A stretch of DNA of 64,000 nt from Arenicella xantha (GTDB lineage Bacteria > Pseudomonadota > Gammaproteobacteria > Arenicellales > Arenicellaceae). Under the pieces are notes generated by a model. The model was not told where the DNA came from. It ran no database searches and saw only the letters and a program-made list of their open reading frames with translations. The position numbers and the translations under genes are program-made. Of the stretch, positions 19,996 to 29,938 are shown piece by piece. The stretch covers positions 1 to 64,000 of the forward strand of contig NZ_QNRT01000004.1 of NCBI RefSeq assembly GCF_003315245.1, read 5' to 3'. Within the stretch, counting starts at the first letter, position 1. Every line of letters begins with the position of its first letter.

Positions 19996-20316
19996 ATGAG
20001 TAAAATTTTGGTGACTGACTTACACGGCGAAACCCGTCAGGTGGAAATCAAATCGGGCTGGAGCTTAATGGAAGTTCTACGTGACGAAGGATATGACGAC
20101 ATTCTTGCAATGTGTGGTGGTTCATGTTCTTGCGCTACCTGCCATGTGCATGTACAGAATGGTGGAGAATTCGATTTGCCGCCGATTGAGGAAGACGAAG
20201 AAATGTTGATTATCGACTCCGATGCGTATCATCCTGAGCGCTCACGTTTATCTTGCCAAATAGAGTTGGATGATGAGCTCGACGGCTTGGAAGTAACGTT
20301 GGTTTCTCTTGATTGA
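19996..20316 (+). CDS. 2Fe-2S ferredoxin, adrenodoxin/putidaredoxin type
   Basis: A 106-residue electron carrier with the vertebrate-type pattern C-x5-C-x2-C...C: C40, C46, C49 and C87, plus an extra C44 in CGGSCSCATCHV. The acidic helix around IEEDEEMLIIDSDAYHPERSRLSC is typical of ferredoxins serving P450s or Rieske oxygenases. No partner reductase or oxygenase is next to it here. The start ATG follows GAGAGTAGAC, an acceptable ribosome site. Confidence 0.92.
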   Translation: MSKILVTDLHGETRQVEIKSGWSLMEVLRDEGYDDILAMCGGSCSCATCHVHVQNGGEFDLPPIEEDEEMLIIDSDAYHPERSRLSCQIELDDELDGLEVTLVSLD

Positions 20317-20364
20317 GCAATCGGTGATCAAGTTGAACTCAGTGACTAAAGACGATGATTTAAT

Positions 20365-21387
20365 ATGGATCCGTTAACTCAAGGCATTGTCGGGGTTTCG
20401 GCATCTCAATTGGTTACTCGGCGAGCTGAGGCTGGGTTGGCTGCGGCGCTAGGTTTTTTGTCTGGCATGGCGGCGGATCTTGATGTGTTGATTAGCTCGA
20501 CAACCGATCCGTTGTTGTTTCTTGAGTATCATCGTCACTTTACCCATGCGCTGGTTTTTATTCCGGTCGGCGCTTTGATTTGTGCTATCGGCTTGAGATT
20601 TTTGTTGTCTCGATTTGTGCGGCGTGCTCAATTGAGTTGGGCTCGAACCTATTTATATTGTTTTGCTGGGTATGCAACGCATGCTGTATTGGATGCCTGT
20701 ACAACTTACGGTACACAATTATTCTGGCCTTTTAGTGATGCACGAGTTGCGTGGAATACGGTGTCGGTGATTGATCCACTTTTCACCGTACCATTGCTGA
20801 TTTTTATGTGCGTGGCGGTGCTGCGCCGATCTAGAGTTGCGGCGGTCATCGGTGCCACATATGCAGTCGCGTATCTTGGGGCTGGCTTACTGCAAGAACA
20901 GCGAGCAACATTGGTCGCTGCAAGTTTAGCTGAACAGCGCGGACATCAGCCGACGCAGCTGGGGGTTAAACCAAGCTTCGCCAATTTGTTGGTTTGGAAA
21001 AGCGTTTATCTTCACGACGGTCAGTATTATATCGATGCCGTACGCGTGGGATTTAACGTCAAGGTTTACCCTGGTGTCGCGACCGCTAAGGTCGTGCTGG
21101 ATCAACACTTTCCGTGGTTGCTGAAGGATAGCCAGCAAGCTAGAGATGTCGAGCGTTTCGCTTGGTTTTCAAATGATCATTTGGGCATTGACCCAGCTAA
21201 TTCAGCGCGGATTATTGATGTGCGCTACTCATTGATTCCGAACCAAGTGACGGGAATGTGGGGCATTGTATTAGATCCAAGCGCCGCGAATAATCAGCAC
21301 GTAACGTGGACTACAAATCGGCCAAAGGGTGATGAAGCGCGCGTAAAAGGTAGAGAGCTGTGGCAAATGATAAGAGGGCAAGACTAA
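20365..21387 (+). CDS. YdjM-like membrane-bound putative metal-dependent hydrolase
   Basis: A 340-residue membrane protein beginning MDPLTQGIVGVSASQL. It contains AADLDVL and YHRHFTHALVF, the conserved Asp/His motifs of the DUF457/YdjM family of putative metal-dependent hydrolases. There are about five hydrophobic segments in the first 180 residues. The C-terminal ~150 residues are soluble and not otherwise recognised. The family's substrate is unknown. It follows the ferredoxin gene by 48 bases on the same strand and ends just before a terminator hairpin. Confidence 0.82.
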   Translation: MDPLTQGIVGVSASQLVTRRAEAGLAAALGFLSGMAADLDVLISSTTDPLLFLEYHRHFTHALVFIPVGALICAIGLRFLLSRFVRRAQLSWARTYLYCFAGYATHAVLDACTTYGTQLFWPFSDARVAWNTVSVIDPLFTVPLLIFMCVAVLRRSRVAAVIGATYAVAYLGAGLLQEQRATLVAASLAEQRGHQPTQLGVKPSFANLLVWKSVYLHDGQYYIDAVRVGFNVKVYPGVATAKVVLDQHFPWLLKDSQQARDVERFAWFSNDHLGIDPANSARIIDVRYSLIPNQVTGMWGIVLDPSAANNQHVTWTTNRPKGDEARVKGRELWQMIRGQD

Positions 21388-21390
21388 TTG

Positions 21391-21448
21391 CAGGCTCAAT
21401 CAGTAGAGGTTGCAATTAGGCGCTACTTTCTTATTGAGCCTGATTTTT
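21391..21448. terminator. Hairpin terminator between convergent genes
   Basis: CAGGCTCAAT (21391-21400) pairs perfectly with ATTGAGCCTG (21433-21442), and ATTTTTAA follows. The loop is long (32 bases). It lies between the YdjM-like gene and the convergent SLC13 gene. Confidence 0.7.
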
Positions 21449-21468
21449 AATTAGTCTCCGACGCCGAG

Positions 21469-23289
21469 CTAAAAGCCATACATTATCGGTACGATAAAGC
21501 TAAACGCTAACCACACTATCAACGTCAACGGGACGCCGGCTTTAACAAAGTCCATAAACGTATAACCACCAGCGTTCATTACCAGTAGGTTGGTTTGGTA
21601 CGCCATGGGGGTTGCGTAGCTCATGTTTGCGCCAAACAACACTGCCAGCACGAATGCTTCGGGTGGTAGGCCTAATTGGGTCGCGATACTGATTGCAATC
21701 GGGGTTCCAATTACCGCTGCGGCGTTATTAGACACGATGTTGGTCAGCACCGCCATCAGTAGCATTAAGCCGGAGAAAATAACCCGGTCTGACATACCCG
21801 CCGTGAGACTAACAAATTCATGTGCAACATAGACAGTGGCACCAGTTTGAGTGAGCGCGGTGCCGAGTGCCAAACTTGCGGCCACAATAAGAATCACCTG
21901 AGCGCTCAGTGCTCGCTGAATGTCTTGCCACTTTAAGCAATTGGTTAATACCATTGCCAATGCCCCAGCTACCGCGCTGATTGCAATTGGCACAATGCCC
22001 AAACCGGCCATTAAAATGGTTAAACCCATAATGCCGATCGCGGTATTGGCGTATTTAGTTGAAGGCAGTGCTGTGGTTGCGTCGAGCACTAGAAAATGGC
22101 CGCGCCGCTTTACTTCCTCAATGCTTTCGTTTGAGCCTTGAACCAATAATATATCGCCCAAACGTAACGGTGTGCGAGCGATGCCTTGCGGCATATTCTC
22201 GAGCACTTTACCTTTGCGGTGAATCGCTAGCGTTACTAATTGGTAGACGTCTGAAAAGTGAACTTCGTTCAAGCTTCGGTGAATCATCGGTGAGCCGCGG
22301 TCGATTACCAATTCGGCCAAATGTTGCTCTTCTTCGGATAAAGGATTGTCGTCACTAACCTCATGTCCTTTGGAATAGAGCGTCGCGCCTAGCACGCGTT
22401 CATATTCTTTTAATTGTGCCGGAGTGTCGCGCACTAGCAGGCGATCACCAGCTCGGATTTTGGCGTCTGGCAGCGGTACGGTGAAAGTGTTTTCCGAACG
22501 TCGAATACCAGATACTTGGATCGCGCCCTCGGTTTTTTCAATAATATCCGTTAGGGTTTTTCCATCGGCAAAAGACCCTGATTTGACATGTAGGTGAGCG
22601 GTAAAAATGCGCGGACCGCTATCTTCCAAGTTAGGGGTTCGGTTGGGTAATAACTTTGGTGCGATCAACCACAAGTAGAGAATCCCAATTGAGCCCGCCA
22701 TTGCCGCGGGCAAGAAAAAGTCAAACATGCCGATTTCTTCTAAGCCCATGTCCGCTGCGACGCTAACCACTAGTAAATTGGTGGAGGTGCCGATAGTCGT
22801 TGTCATGCCGCCGAGTAGCGTCGCTAGCCCCATTGGCATCAAGATACCTGAAGGGGAGTTCTTGGTGCGAACGGCCACATTCAGCATGATTGGTAACAGC
22901 AGTACGACAATAGGTGTGTTGTTAACAAAGGCGCTGAGAATAGCTGAGACCACTAACGTTATGAGTACCGATAACATCGGACTAAAGCTCCATAACTTGG
23001 CTAGGCCGCGTCCGATCGGGTCAAGAGCGCCGGTGCGCACTAATGCATAGCCTGCCACCATTAAGCCGCAGACGGCAATCAATGCTTCGTGCGCGAAACC
23101 AGCGAAGAAAACAATCGGGCTTAGGGTTTGTCCAGCGCTATTGTGATACGGAAAAACCTGAAAGCTAATCGCTAACAGCACTATCACCATTAAACTTGAC
23201 GTCTCAAGAGGTATTCGTTCGCGAGTAAATAGAACTAAGGCAAAAACGGTTAGCCCGAGAGCCCAGATCGCATGAGGGTCAAGATGCAT
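21469..23289 (-). CDS. SLC13-family permease with two TrkA-C domains
   Basis: A 606-residue anion transporter. Two blocks of membrane helices (about 1-215 and 400-606) flank a soluble region with two RCK-C/TrkA-C domains (RAGDRLLVRDTPAQL and RLGDILLVQGSNESI). Family signatures are NNTPIVVLLLPIM, GTSTNLLVV and SNNAAAVIGTPI. Relatives move sulphate, dicarboxylates or similar anions with Na+ or H+. The gene is divergent from a paralogue that begins 208 bases away. No ligand residues allow a substrate call. Confidence 0.88.
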   Translation of the reverse strand: MHLDPHAIWALGLTVFALVLFTRERIPLETSSLMVIVLLAISFQVFPYHNSAGQTLSPIVFFAGFAHEALIAVCGLMVAGYALVRTGALDPIGRGLAKLWSFSPMLSVLITLVVSAILSAFVNNTPIVVLLLPIMLNVAVRTKNSPSGILMPMGLATLLGGMTTTIGTSTNLLVVSVAADMGLEEIGMFDFFLPAAMAGSIGILYLWLIAPKLLPNRTPNLEDSGPRIFTAHLHVKSGSFADGKTLTDIIEKTEGAIQVSGIRRSENTFTVPLPDAKIRAGDRLLVRDTPAQLKEYERVLGATLYSKGHEVSDDNPLSEEEQHLAELVIDRGSPMIHRSLNEVHFSDVYQLVTLAIHRKGKVLENMPQGIARTPLRLGDILLVQGSNESIEEVKRRGHFLVLDATTALPSTKYANTAIGIMGLTILMAGLGIVPIAISAVAGALAMVLTNCLKWQDIQRALSAQVILIVAASLALGTALTQTGATVYVAHEFVSLTAGMSDRVIFSGLMLLMAVLTNIVSNNAAAVIGTPIAISIATQLGLPPEAFVLAVLFGANMSYATPMAYQTNLLVMNAGGYTFMDFVKAGVPLTLIVWLAFSFIVPIMYGF

Positions 23290-23497
23290 AAGATGAGTCT
23301 TACTATTTTTGTGGAACCGTCATTATAAGAGCAAGCATACGGTATGTTTCAAGCGCTATATTTTCTTTCTCGGCTTGCAAATTTGCTAAATGTTTGAATG
23401 GCAGGTCAGACTTTTTACGGATAGTTACACTTGCAAAAGCGAGCCTATGTTAGTATTTGAAACGTAATCAACCACAAATTAAATTTAAATAAATAGC

Positions 23498-25351
23498 ATG
23501 TTAGAAGTCGCGCTAACGCCAGAAATAATTGCCGTTCTTGGGATTCTTGGGTTTGCCGTGACGATGTTTGTGTTTGAGGTTGTTCGCGTTGATGTGGTGG
23601 CATTGATGGTGTTGGTCTTGCTGGGGCTCTCGTCGCAAATTGAGGCGTTTAATGGTGGCCTAGTGCCGACCTATCAGCTGTTTGAAGGATTTTCCAGTAA
23701 TGCTGTGATGTCTATTATCGCGGTTATGATTATTGGCGCTGGACTCGATAAGACTGGCGTAATGGGCGTGATGGCGGCGCAAATTCTAAAGCGCGCGGGC
23801 AAAACTGAATCACGTATCACTTTCGTGTTGTCGGTCTGCGTTGCGTATATTTCGAGCTTTATGCAGAACATCGGTGCGGCCGCTTTATTTCTACCGGTCG
23901 CTAGTCGTATTTCACGGCGTACAGCGATCCCTCTATCCCGTCTGTTGATGCCAATGGGCTTTTGCGCGATCTTGGGCGGCACCATGACGATGGTTGGGTC
24001 CAGTCCGCTGATTCTACTCAACGACCTAATTGAAAGCGCTAATCTGCATTTTCCCGACAATGCCATTCCAATGGAGCAGTTTGGGCTGTTTTCAGTCACG
24101 CCCGTTGGTCTCGCTCTAGTAACCACCGGTATCGCTTACTTTCTGTTATTCGGCAAAAAAATTCTGCCTACGGCTGAGAAGCAAGCTTTGACAACGGAAA
24201 ATCTGCAACATTACCGTGATGTTTATGGCATTGATGGCCGTATCTTTGAAGTCACCGTGACGCCCGACAGCGACTTAGCTGGGTTACGGCTCGGTGAAGT
24301 GCAAGCGCATGGCCGGTCCGGCTGGATTCTGGGCATTAAGAACAGTGAGTCGATTCAAATTATTCCAGCTCAAGACGCGTTGATATCGAAAGGTTCGGTG
24401 CTGGCGATTATGGGCGCGCGTGAGGAAATAGCGAATTACGCCGACGTTCATCATCTCGAGATTAGTCCGTTTTTAAATGAGTTCGCTGACGCACTCAATC
24501 CCACCACCGCGGGTATTGCCGAAATCGTAATACCGCCAGATTCAGACCTAATAAATAAGACCATCTCTGAATATGACATTCGGAAGCGATTTGGGATGCG
24601 AGTATTAGCGGTGTTTAGAATTGATACGGTGATCGACGATCAGCTTTCTGCGCTGAAGCTACAAGCTGGTGACACCATGGTGGTGCATAGTCGTTGGCAA
24701 GACATGATTTCAGTCGCCAAAGATAAACGCTTTGCGGTGGTGACGGATTTTCCTAAGGAAGAGTTTCGCACTAATAAGTTACGTAATGCCTCGGTGGCGT
24801 TTGTGATTGCGCTTGGTTTAGTGTTGTTCAGCAATTTACCATTAGCATTGTCATTAATGGTCGGTGCTGTTGGCATGGTGTTGGGACGAGTGCTCGACAT
24901 GGAAGAAGCCTATGAAGCGGTTTCTTGGCAAACCGTATTTCTGCTGGCATGTTTGATTCCATTAGGAATGGCAATGCAGCAATCTGGCGCGGCGGCGTAT
25001 TTAGCGTCGCTCGCGTTGGCAGTCATGGATGGCTTACCTATTTGGGTGATACAGTTGTTCTTGGCGGTTATCGCGACGGTCTTCACCTTGGTGATGTCTA
25101 ATGTGGGAGCGACGGTATTGCTGGTGCCATTGGCGATTCAGATGGCCCTTGGCGTAGGCGCTAACCCGGCGATCTTTGCACTCACTGTGGCGCTGGCGAC
25201 GTCGAACTCTTTTCTGATACCAACGCATCAAGTTAATGCGCTGATTATGGGCCCAGCTGGCTATAAAGTTAAAGATTTTATGCGAGCAGGTATTGGTATG
25301 ACAGTGCTGTTTTTAACAGTGATGCTGATAATGCTGAACCTGTTTTATTAA
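23498..25351 (+). CDS. SLC13-family permease with TrkA-C domains, second copy
   Basis: A 617-residue transporter of the same architecture as the divergent neighbour: membrane helices about 1-215 and 425-617, with two TrkA-C domains between (LISKGSVLAIMG and LQAGDTMVVHS). Its helix motifs are MQNIGAAALFLPVA, GSSPLILLNDL and MSNVGATVLLVPLA. It is clearly diverged from the neighbour, so this is not a recent duplication. The two may handle different anions or be expressed under different conditions. The ATG lies after an AT-rich leader with no strong Shine-Dalgarno sequence. Confidence 0.88.
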   Translation: MLEVALTPEIIAVLGILGFAVTMFVFEVVRVDVVALMVLVLLGLSSQIEAFNGGLVPTYQLFEGFSSNAVMSIIAVMIIGAGLDKTGVMGVMAAQILKRAGKTESRITFVLSVCVAYISSFMQNIGAAALFLPVASRISRRTAIPLSRLLMPMGFCAILGGTMTMVGSSPLILLNDLIESANLHFPDNAIPMEQFGLFSVTPVGLALVTTGIAYFLLFGKKILPTAEKQALTTENLQHYRDVYGIDGRIFEVTVTPDSDLAGLRLGEVQAHGRSGWILGIKNSESIQIIPAQDALISKGSVLAIMGAREEIANYADVHHLEISPFLNEFADALNPTTAGIAEIVIPPDSDLINKTISEYDIRKRFGMRVLAVFRIDTVIDDQLSALKLQAGDTMVVHSRWQDMISVAKDKRFAVVTDFPKEEFRTNKLRNASVAFVIALGLVLFSNLPLALSLMVGAVGMVLGRVLDMEEAYEAVSWQTVFLLACLIPLGMAMQQSGAAAYLASLALAVMDGLPIWVIQLFLAVIATVFTLVMSNVGATVLLVPLAIQMALGVGANPAIFALTVALATSNSFLIPTHQVNALIMGPAGYKVKDFMRAGIGMTVLFLTVMLIMLNLFY

Positions 25352-25527
25352 CACCCTGAATAACAACGTTTTTTTGCCTTAAAAAGCACGCTAAATTTTG
25401 TTAGGCTTGCTTCTTCTGTCATTTCTTAAAGCCCAACTCGGCGCCGTTTTTGGGCTTACACTAAAGCCGGTTGCGCTTAGGCCTAACTTTAAACTCTAAG
25501 AGACCTAATTCCGTTTCAAAACTACCT

Positions 25528-25998
25528 ATGAAAAAATTATTAATTACCTTCTTGTCGTGTCTTTTATTGTCTGCCTGCGATGATGGCGATAGCGATTCTG
25601 GCGGAATGCCTGATCCAACCAATCCAGAGACTCCTGGTAGCAGTTTTCCGGCTGAATTTGTTGGGGTTTATGCGGGGTCATTGAATGTCACGGCCGAAGC
25701 GCTCGGAATTACTGAACGTGATTCGTTCGATATAACCATAACCGTGAATTCAGATGCTACGATACGCTTTGATGGCGACAGCCCAGAAGAAACCTCAACG
25801 GCCAATGTCGGTAACGATGGCGCGTTTACTGGTAACCTAGACATCAATGTGGATGAGTGTACTGGTTCGGTTGTTTACACCGGCACAGTTGACGGTACCA
25901 CGGCGACGGGCACTATTTCGGGTGATGGCAATTGTACTAGCGGTGGACTTAATTTTGACGTCACGTTAAATGGAGATTTTAACGCGACTAAAGGTTAG
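25528..25998 (+). CDS. Small exported lipoprotein, unknown function
   Basis: A 156-residue protein with a clear lipoprotein signal, MKKLLITFLSCLLLSAC, the Cys at residue 17. A short acidic Pro/Gly linker (DDGDSDSGG...) precedes a domain of about 110 residues rich in alternating Thr, Asp, Gly and Val, as in small beta-barrel or lipocalin-like domains. Two Cys in that domain may pair. The ATG at 25528 is chosen because it opens the signal peptide; the frame extends upstream without stops but with no signal. A strong terminator follows. I do not recognise the family. Confidence 0.78.
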   Translation: MKKLLITFLSCLLLSACDDGDSDSGGMPDPTNPETPGSSFPAEFVGVYAGSLNVTAEALGITERDSFDITITVNSDATIRFDGDSPEETSTANVGNDGAFTGNLDINVDECTGSVVYTGTVDGTTATGTISGDGNCTSGGLNFDVTLNGDFNATKG

Positions 25999-26021
25999 GC
26001 GCTCTCTAGGACTTACGACTT

Positions 26022-26060
26022 AAACAAAAAAGGGGTGCTTAATGTGCCCCTTTTTTGTTT
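26022..26060. terminator. Strong intrinsic terminator
   Basis: AAACAAAAAAGGGG pairs with CCCCTTTTTTGTTT around an 11-base loop. The A-run on one side and T-run on the other make it potentially bidirectional, serving the lipoprotein gene and the convergent ispG. Confidence 0.9.
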
Positions 26061-26146
26061 TAAGTATTGGCTATTGAAGTGAGGTTGCCGGTTCGAATCT
26101 CGATTTATGAGCCTATGCTTAATGCTAGTGCTTTGGTTTCGTGATG

Positions 26147-27289
26147 TTATTTAGGCAATTGGTTCTCAATTAATGCATCCAATTCCAATTTTAATTTACC
26201 GAGAATCTTGTCATAGCCAAATGCGCCAAGTTTTTCGCCCCGTCGCTTAAGGTTGACTTGTCGAGGTCCGCACCATAAGCCTAAGTCGGCATCGTCGGTT
26301 TCACCGGGGCCATTGACGCGGCAACCCATTACCGCGATGGTGATTTTGTGTTCTTCGGCATAGGCCGTCATTTCTTTGACGTCTTGCGCCAACTCAATAA
26401 AGGCTTCGTTTTCAACGCGCGAGCAACTAGGGCAGCTAATAATATTTAGCTTGTTTGGGTCGAACGCGACAACGCTACGAACTCTACCAGCGTAGATATC
26501 GTCGATGATCTCGTGGCCAGCATCTACTTCATCGGCTTTGATGTTATTGGGCAGGGTTAACGACACGCGTACCGTATCGCCGATTCCGCGGCTGATAAGT
26601 TGCTCAAATGCGATGCGGGTTTTAATTATCCCCATCGGTGGCATGCCGGCCTCAGTAACACCTAGATGCAGAGGGATATCAGGACGTGACTCAGCGAATC
26701 GAATGTTCGCGCTAATTACCTTTTGAGGGTCTGAATCTTTTAGTGATACGCAGTAGCGAGTAAAGCCAATTGAATCAAGAAAGTCGCAATGTTCCAGTGC
26801 GCTATGTAGCATTGGCGAGACCGAATCACGCGGATCATATTTCGATAATTTTTCTGGATCAACGGAGCCACAGTTTACCCCGACCCGCATAGCGCAATCA
26901 TTGTTATCAGCAACCTCGGCTAGATACTGAACTTTCTCCTGCCAGGTTTTGCTTTTTTCGTGGTGAAATAGGTGCCCAGGGTTGTAGCGTATTTTGTCTA
27001 CGTGCGGTGCAACTAGTTCAGCCATTCGGTAGTTCTCTTGTAGATCTACCGACAATGTGGCGTTAGTGGCTTTACGTACTTCAGCTAATGCCGCAGCATC
27101 GGCTTTATTGTCCACGGCAATCCGAACAACTCCGGCCTTGCGTTCATGCAATGCGTTGGTTTGCGCGATGGTGGCGTCAATGTCTTGAGTGCGAGTTGCG
27201 CACATGCTTTGCACCAAAATTGGGTGGTTATTCCCAATAAAACGCGTGCCAATGGCAACTTCACGGGTCGGATTTCGAGTGATTTTCAC
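26147..27289 (-). CDS. ispG: 4-hydroxy-3-methylbut-2-enyl diphosphate synthase
   Basis: IspG catalyses the penultimate step of the non-mevalonate isoprenoid pathway, the reductive ring opening of the cyclodiphosphate. The 380-residue protein has the TIM-barrel start ([19 protein letters not shown]) and the 4Fe-4S ligands in SCPSCSR (C286, C289) and GCRVNGPGE (C323). The length matches E. coli IspG (372). It lies downstream of ypjD on the same strand, 44 bases apart. ispD and ispF, acting earlier in the pathway, are also in this window near 44 kb. Confidence 0.97.
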   Translation of the reverse strand: MKITRNPTREVAIGTRFIGNNHPILVQSMCATRTQDIDATIAQTNALHERKAGVVRIAVDNKADAAALAEVRKATNATLSVDLQENYRMAELVAPHVDKIRYNPGHLFHHEKSKTWQEKVQYLAEVADNNDCAMRVGVNCGSVDPEKLSKYDPRDSVSPMLHSALEHCDFLDSIGFTRYCVSLKDSDPQKVISANIRFAESRPDIPLHLGVTEAGMPPMGIIKTRIAFEQLISRGIGDTVRVSLTLPNNIKADEVDAGHEIIDDIYAGRVRSVVAFDPNKLNIISCPSCSRVENEAFIELAQDVKEMTAYAEEHKITIAVMGCRVNGPGETDDADLGLWCGPRQVNLKRRGEKLGAFGYDKILGKLKLELDALIENQLPK

Positions 27290-27333
27290 AGCTAATTAAT
27301 TGCTTGGTCGAGTTCGTATGAATGCGCGCTAGT

Positions 27334-28188
27334 TTACTGTACTGCCAACAGTTCCGACACAATTTTGGTGCCAAAATAACCAATTTGTATTAATAGAAAG
27401 CCGCCCATGGTCCACGTCACGGCCTGAGCGCCGCGTAAGCCGAAGCGTAGTCGCTTGTAGAGCAAAATGGCGAATACGATCCAGCCAAGGTATGCGAACA
27501 CGGTATGGTGCTTGAACGCAAATGCGTAGCCAAAGATCTGCTGACTAAAAAATACGCCGCTGGCAAGTGTCAGTGTTAGCAGTGCAAAACCCATTGCGAC
27601 GAGTCTGAACCATAATATTTCCATGGTTTGCAACGGCGGTAAGGCCATTAGCATTGCGGGGTTTGCGCGATGCTTAATCTGTCGCTCTTGATATGCATAC
27701 AGTAACGCCTGCACCGAGGCGATGGCCAGTAGTGCGTATGCGGAGATTGATATCAATATATGCAGTGTAAACGCTTTGCCGCGTGATGCTATCGCGCTAG
27801 GGGCTTCATCCCACAATAAGGCAAATACCAAGCATAGGATGGTCAACGGGAAAACTAAGACCCCGAGTCGACGTATTGGTAGTGCGAGACCGCCGAGAAT
27901 AAAAATGGAGACGACGAATGCGCTCACTACTAAGGTCATTGAATGCAAACTTACATTTAACGAGCCGCTTTGATAGCCGACTTGAAACGCCGCAGCTGCA
28001 TGTAATGCGCAAGCGACCAATGCCAGAGCGAACGCGGCGCGTATTCTGCCGGTTGAGGAATCTTGTGCTGGAAGTGGGCGTGTCGTACGAATATGCGACG
28101 CAATCAGTAACGTGGCTACTGAATAGAAGGCAATGGCGACATAGATTAGCCAAGAAGAATACATTTGCGCGTGGTTTAAGTAGTTCAA
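27334..28188 (-). CDS. ypjD: YpjD/CcsA-like inner-membrane cytochrome assembly protein
   Basis: A 284-residue protein with eight hydrophobic segments. It carries the CcsA/HemX-type haem-handling features, including LHILISISAYALLAIASVQALLY-like helices (each under 20 residues) with conserved His, and a WDEAPS loop resembling the WWD-type segment. In many gammaproteobacteria ypjD is divergent from ffh, exactly as here. The precise role of YpjD is not settled; a part in cytochrome maturation is inferred from the family. The ispG gene lies downstream. Confidence 0.88.
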   Translation of the reverse strand: MNYLNHAQMYSSWLIYVAIAFYSVATLLIASHIRTTRPLPAQDSSTGRIRAAFALALVACALHAAAAFQVGYQSGSLNVSLHSMTLVVSAFVVSIFILGGLALPIRRLGVLVFPLTILCLVFALLWDEAPSAIASRGKAFTLHILISISAYALLAIASVQALLYAYQERQIKHRANPAMLMALPPLQTMEILWFRLVAMGFALLTLTLASGVFFSQQIFGYAFAFKHHTVFAYLGWIVFAILLYKRLRFGLRGAQAVTWTMGGFLLIQIGYFGTKIVSELLAVQ

Positions 28189-28252
28189 TGGGTGCGATTT
28201 GCAGTTAGTCCGAGTAGAATATCACACCTGTTTCCGTAGCCAATGATTAACT

Positions 28253-29644
28253 ATGTTTGAGCAATTAGGTGACCGCCTTCAAGGCACCTTTAAAAAAATT
28301 CGTGGCCAAGCGCGCCTGACTGAAGACAATATCGCTGATGCTATGCGCGAAGTTAGAATCGCATTGCTTGAGGCTGATGTGTCCTTGCCGGTGGTCAAAA
28401 CGTTTATCGGTAAGGTGAAGCAACGCGCTGTCGGCGTCGATGTTTCAAAGAGCCTGAATCCTGGTCAAATGGTGATCAAGATTGTTCAGGATGAACTGGT
28501 TGACCTAATGGGCGCGGCCAATGATGCATTGAATCTTGCACAAACTCCGCCCGCCGTAATTTTGGTGGCAGGCCTGCAAGGAGCAGGTAAAACCACCACT
28601 GTTGGAAAGTTAGCGAATCTTCTTAAGCAGCGCGAAGGCAAGCGAGTGATGGTGGTGAGCGCCGACATTTATCGTCCCGCGGCGATTGAACAATTAAAGA
28701 CCTTGGCTGATTCGATTGATGTGGCCTATCATCCGAGTTCGGTTGATCAGAACCCAGTCGACATTGTTAATGGCGCAAAAACGGCGGCTAAAAATGCCGT
28801 TATGGATGTGCTAATCATTGACACCGCTGGTCGTTTGCACGTTGATGCTGAGTTGATGACGGAGATTCAACGCGTGCATGCTGCGGCCAATCCGATTGAG
28901 ACACTGTTCGTGGTCGACAGTATGACTGGGCAAGACGCGGTAGTTTCCGCGAAGGCGTTTAATGATGCCTTGCCGTTAACCGGTGTGATTTTGACCAAGA
29001 CTGATGGTGATGCGCGAGGTGGTGCTGCGCTGTCAATTCGAGAAGTAACCGGTAAGCCGATTAAGTTCCTTGGTATAGGTGAAAAGATCGACGGGATTGA
29101 AGCTTTTCATCCGGACAGGATTGCATCGCGCATTCTTGGTATGGGTGATGTGATGACCCTTATCGAAGAAGCTGAGCAAAAGGTTGATAAAGATAAGGCG
29201 GAAAAATTAGTTAATAAGCTCAAAAAAGGTAAGGGCTTTGATTTAGAAGATTACCGCGATCAAGTTTCGCAGATGAACAATATGGGCGGCATTGAAAGCC
29301 TTATGGGCAAGCTGCCTGGCATGGGAAATCTTAATCTTCCAACTGGCGCAATGGGCGGCATGATGGGGGATATGAATAAAAGTGTGGCGATCATCAATTC
29401 AATGACACCTAAAGAGCGGCAATTCCCGGCCTTGATTAAGGGTGGGCGAAAGAAACGGATCGCGCTTGGGTCGGGTACCCAAATTCAAGACGTGAATAAA
29501 ACGCTTAAGCAGTTTACGCAAATGCAGAAGATGATGAAAAAAATGGGTAGCAAAGGAAAGATGATGAAAATGATGCGTGGTATGGGCAACATGCCGGGCA
29601 TGGGCGGTAAGTTTCCACCGGGTGGTGGCGGAATGCCATTTTAG
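28253..29644 (+). CDS. ffh: Signal recognition particle protein Ffh
   Basis: Ffh is the SRP54 GTPase that binds 4.5S RNA and signal sequences and delivers ribosomes to FtsY. The 463-residue protein has the N domain (1-90), the G domain with GLQGAGKTTTVGKL, DTAGR and TKTDGDARGGAAL, and a Met-rich M domain from about 300. That domain includes MTPKERQFP and ends with a GMGGKFPPGG-type tail. The rpsP operon normally follows ffh directly, but here it is about 2.7 kb away because a DoxX-like gene and a SulP gene lie between on the opposite strand. A terminator follows at 29762. Confidence 0.98.
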   Translation: MFEQLGDRLQGTFKKIRGQARLTEDNIADAMREVRIALLEADVSLPVVKTFIGKVKQRAVGVDVSKSLNPGQMVIKIVQDELVDLMGAANDALNLAQTPPAVILVAGLQGAGKTTTVGKLANLLKQREGKRVMVVSADIYRPAAIEQLKTLADSIDVAYHPSSVDQNPVDIVNGAKTAAKNAVMDVLIIDTAGRLHVDAELMTEIQRVHAAANPIETLFVVDSMTGQDAVVSAKAFNDALPLTGVILTKTDGDARGGAALSIREVTGKPIKFLGIGEKIDGIEAFHPDRIASRILGMGDVMTLIEEAEQKVDKDKAEKLVNKLKKGKGFDLEDYRDQVSQMNNMGGIESLMGKLPGMGNLNLPTGAMGGMMGDMNKSVAIINSMTPKERQFPALIKGGRKKRIALGSGTQIQDVNKTLKQFTQMQKMMKKMGSKGKMMKMMRGMGNMPGMGGKFPPGGGGMPF

Positions 29645-29761
29645 AAGTCGGGATAGGTTTATGCATGCTCGAACACTGTGTGTTTCAGTTATTGCATAGG
29701 TTTGGAAGCCAAGCTTGCTAATAAACTAAGCGATAAAGGATATCCGTTAAAACTAGTCGAA

Positions 29762-29799
29762 AAAAGCCGGTTTGGCATTTGTTCCAAACCGGCTTTTAT
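29762..29799. terminator. Intrinsic terminator downstream of ffh
   Basis: A 14-bp perfect stem AAAAGCCGGTTTGG / CCAAACCGGCTTTT closes an eight-base loop. T residues follow the ffh side, and an A-rich stretch precedes it, so it may act in both directions. Confidence 0.9.
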
Positions 29800-29938
29800 A
29801 CCCAGCAAGTTAACCTCTATGTTGATTTGCATCGTCCTGATGCCTTGCTGTTGAAGTAATAATAGGTAAGTGCTAACCGGTCTGCCTCACCCTGTGGGGT
29901 GATTTTGACAATAATTTTTCCAGAGCTGAAATTTGTTG

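Noticed and set aside
26080-26112. tRNA-like GGTTCGAATC string near 26090
   Set aside because: The bases around it do not form a T-stem, acceptor stem or anticodon arm, so it is not a tRNA gene or a clear fragment.
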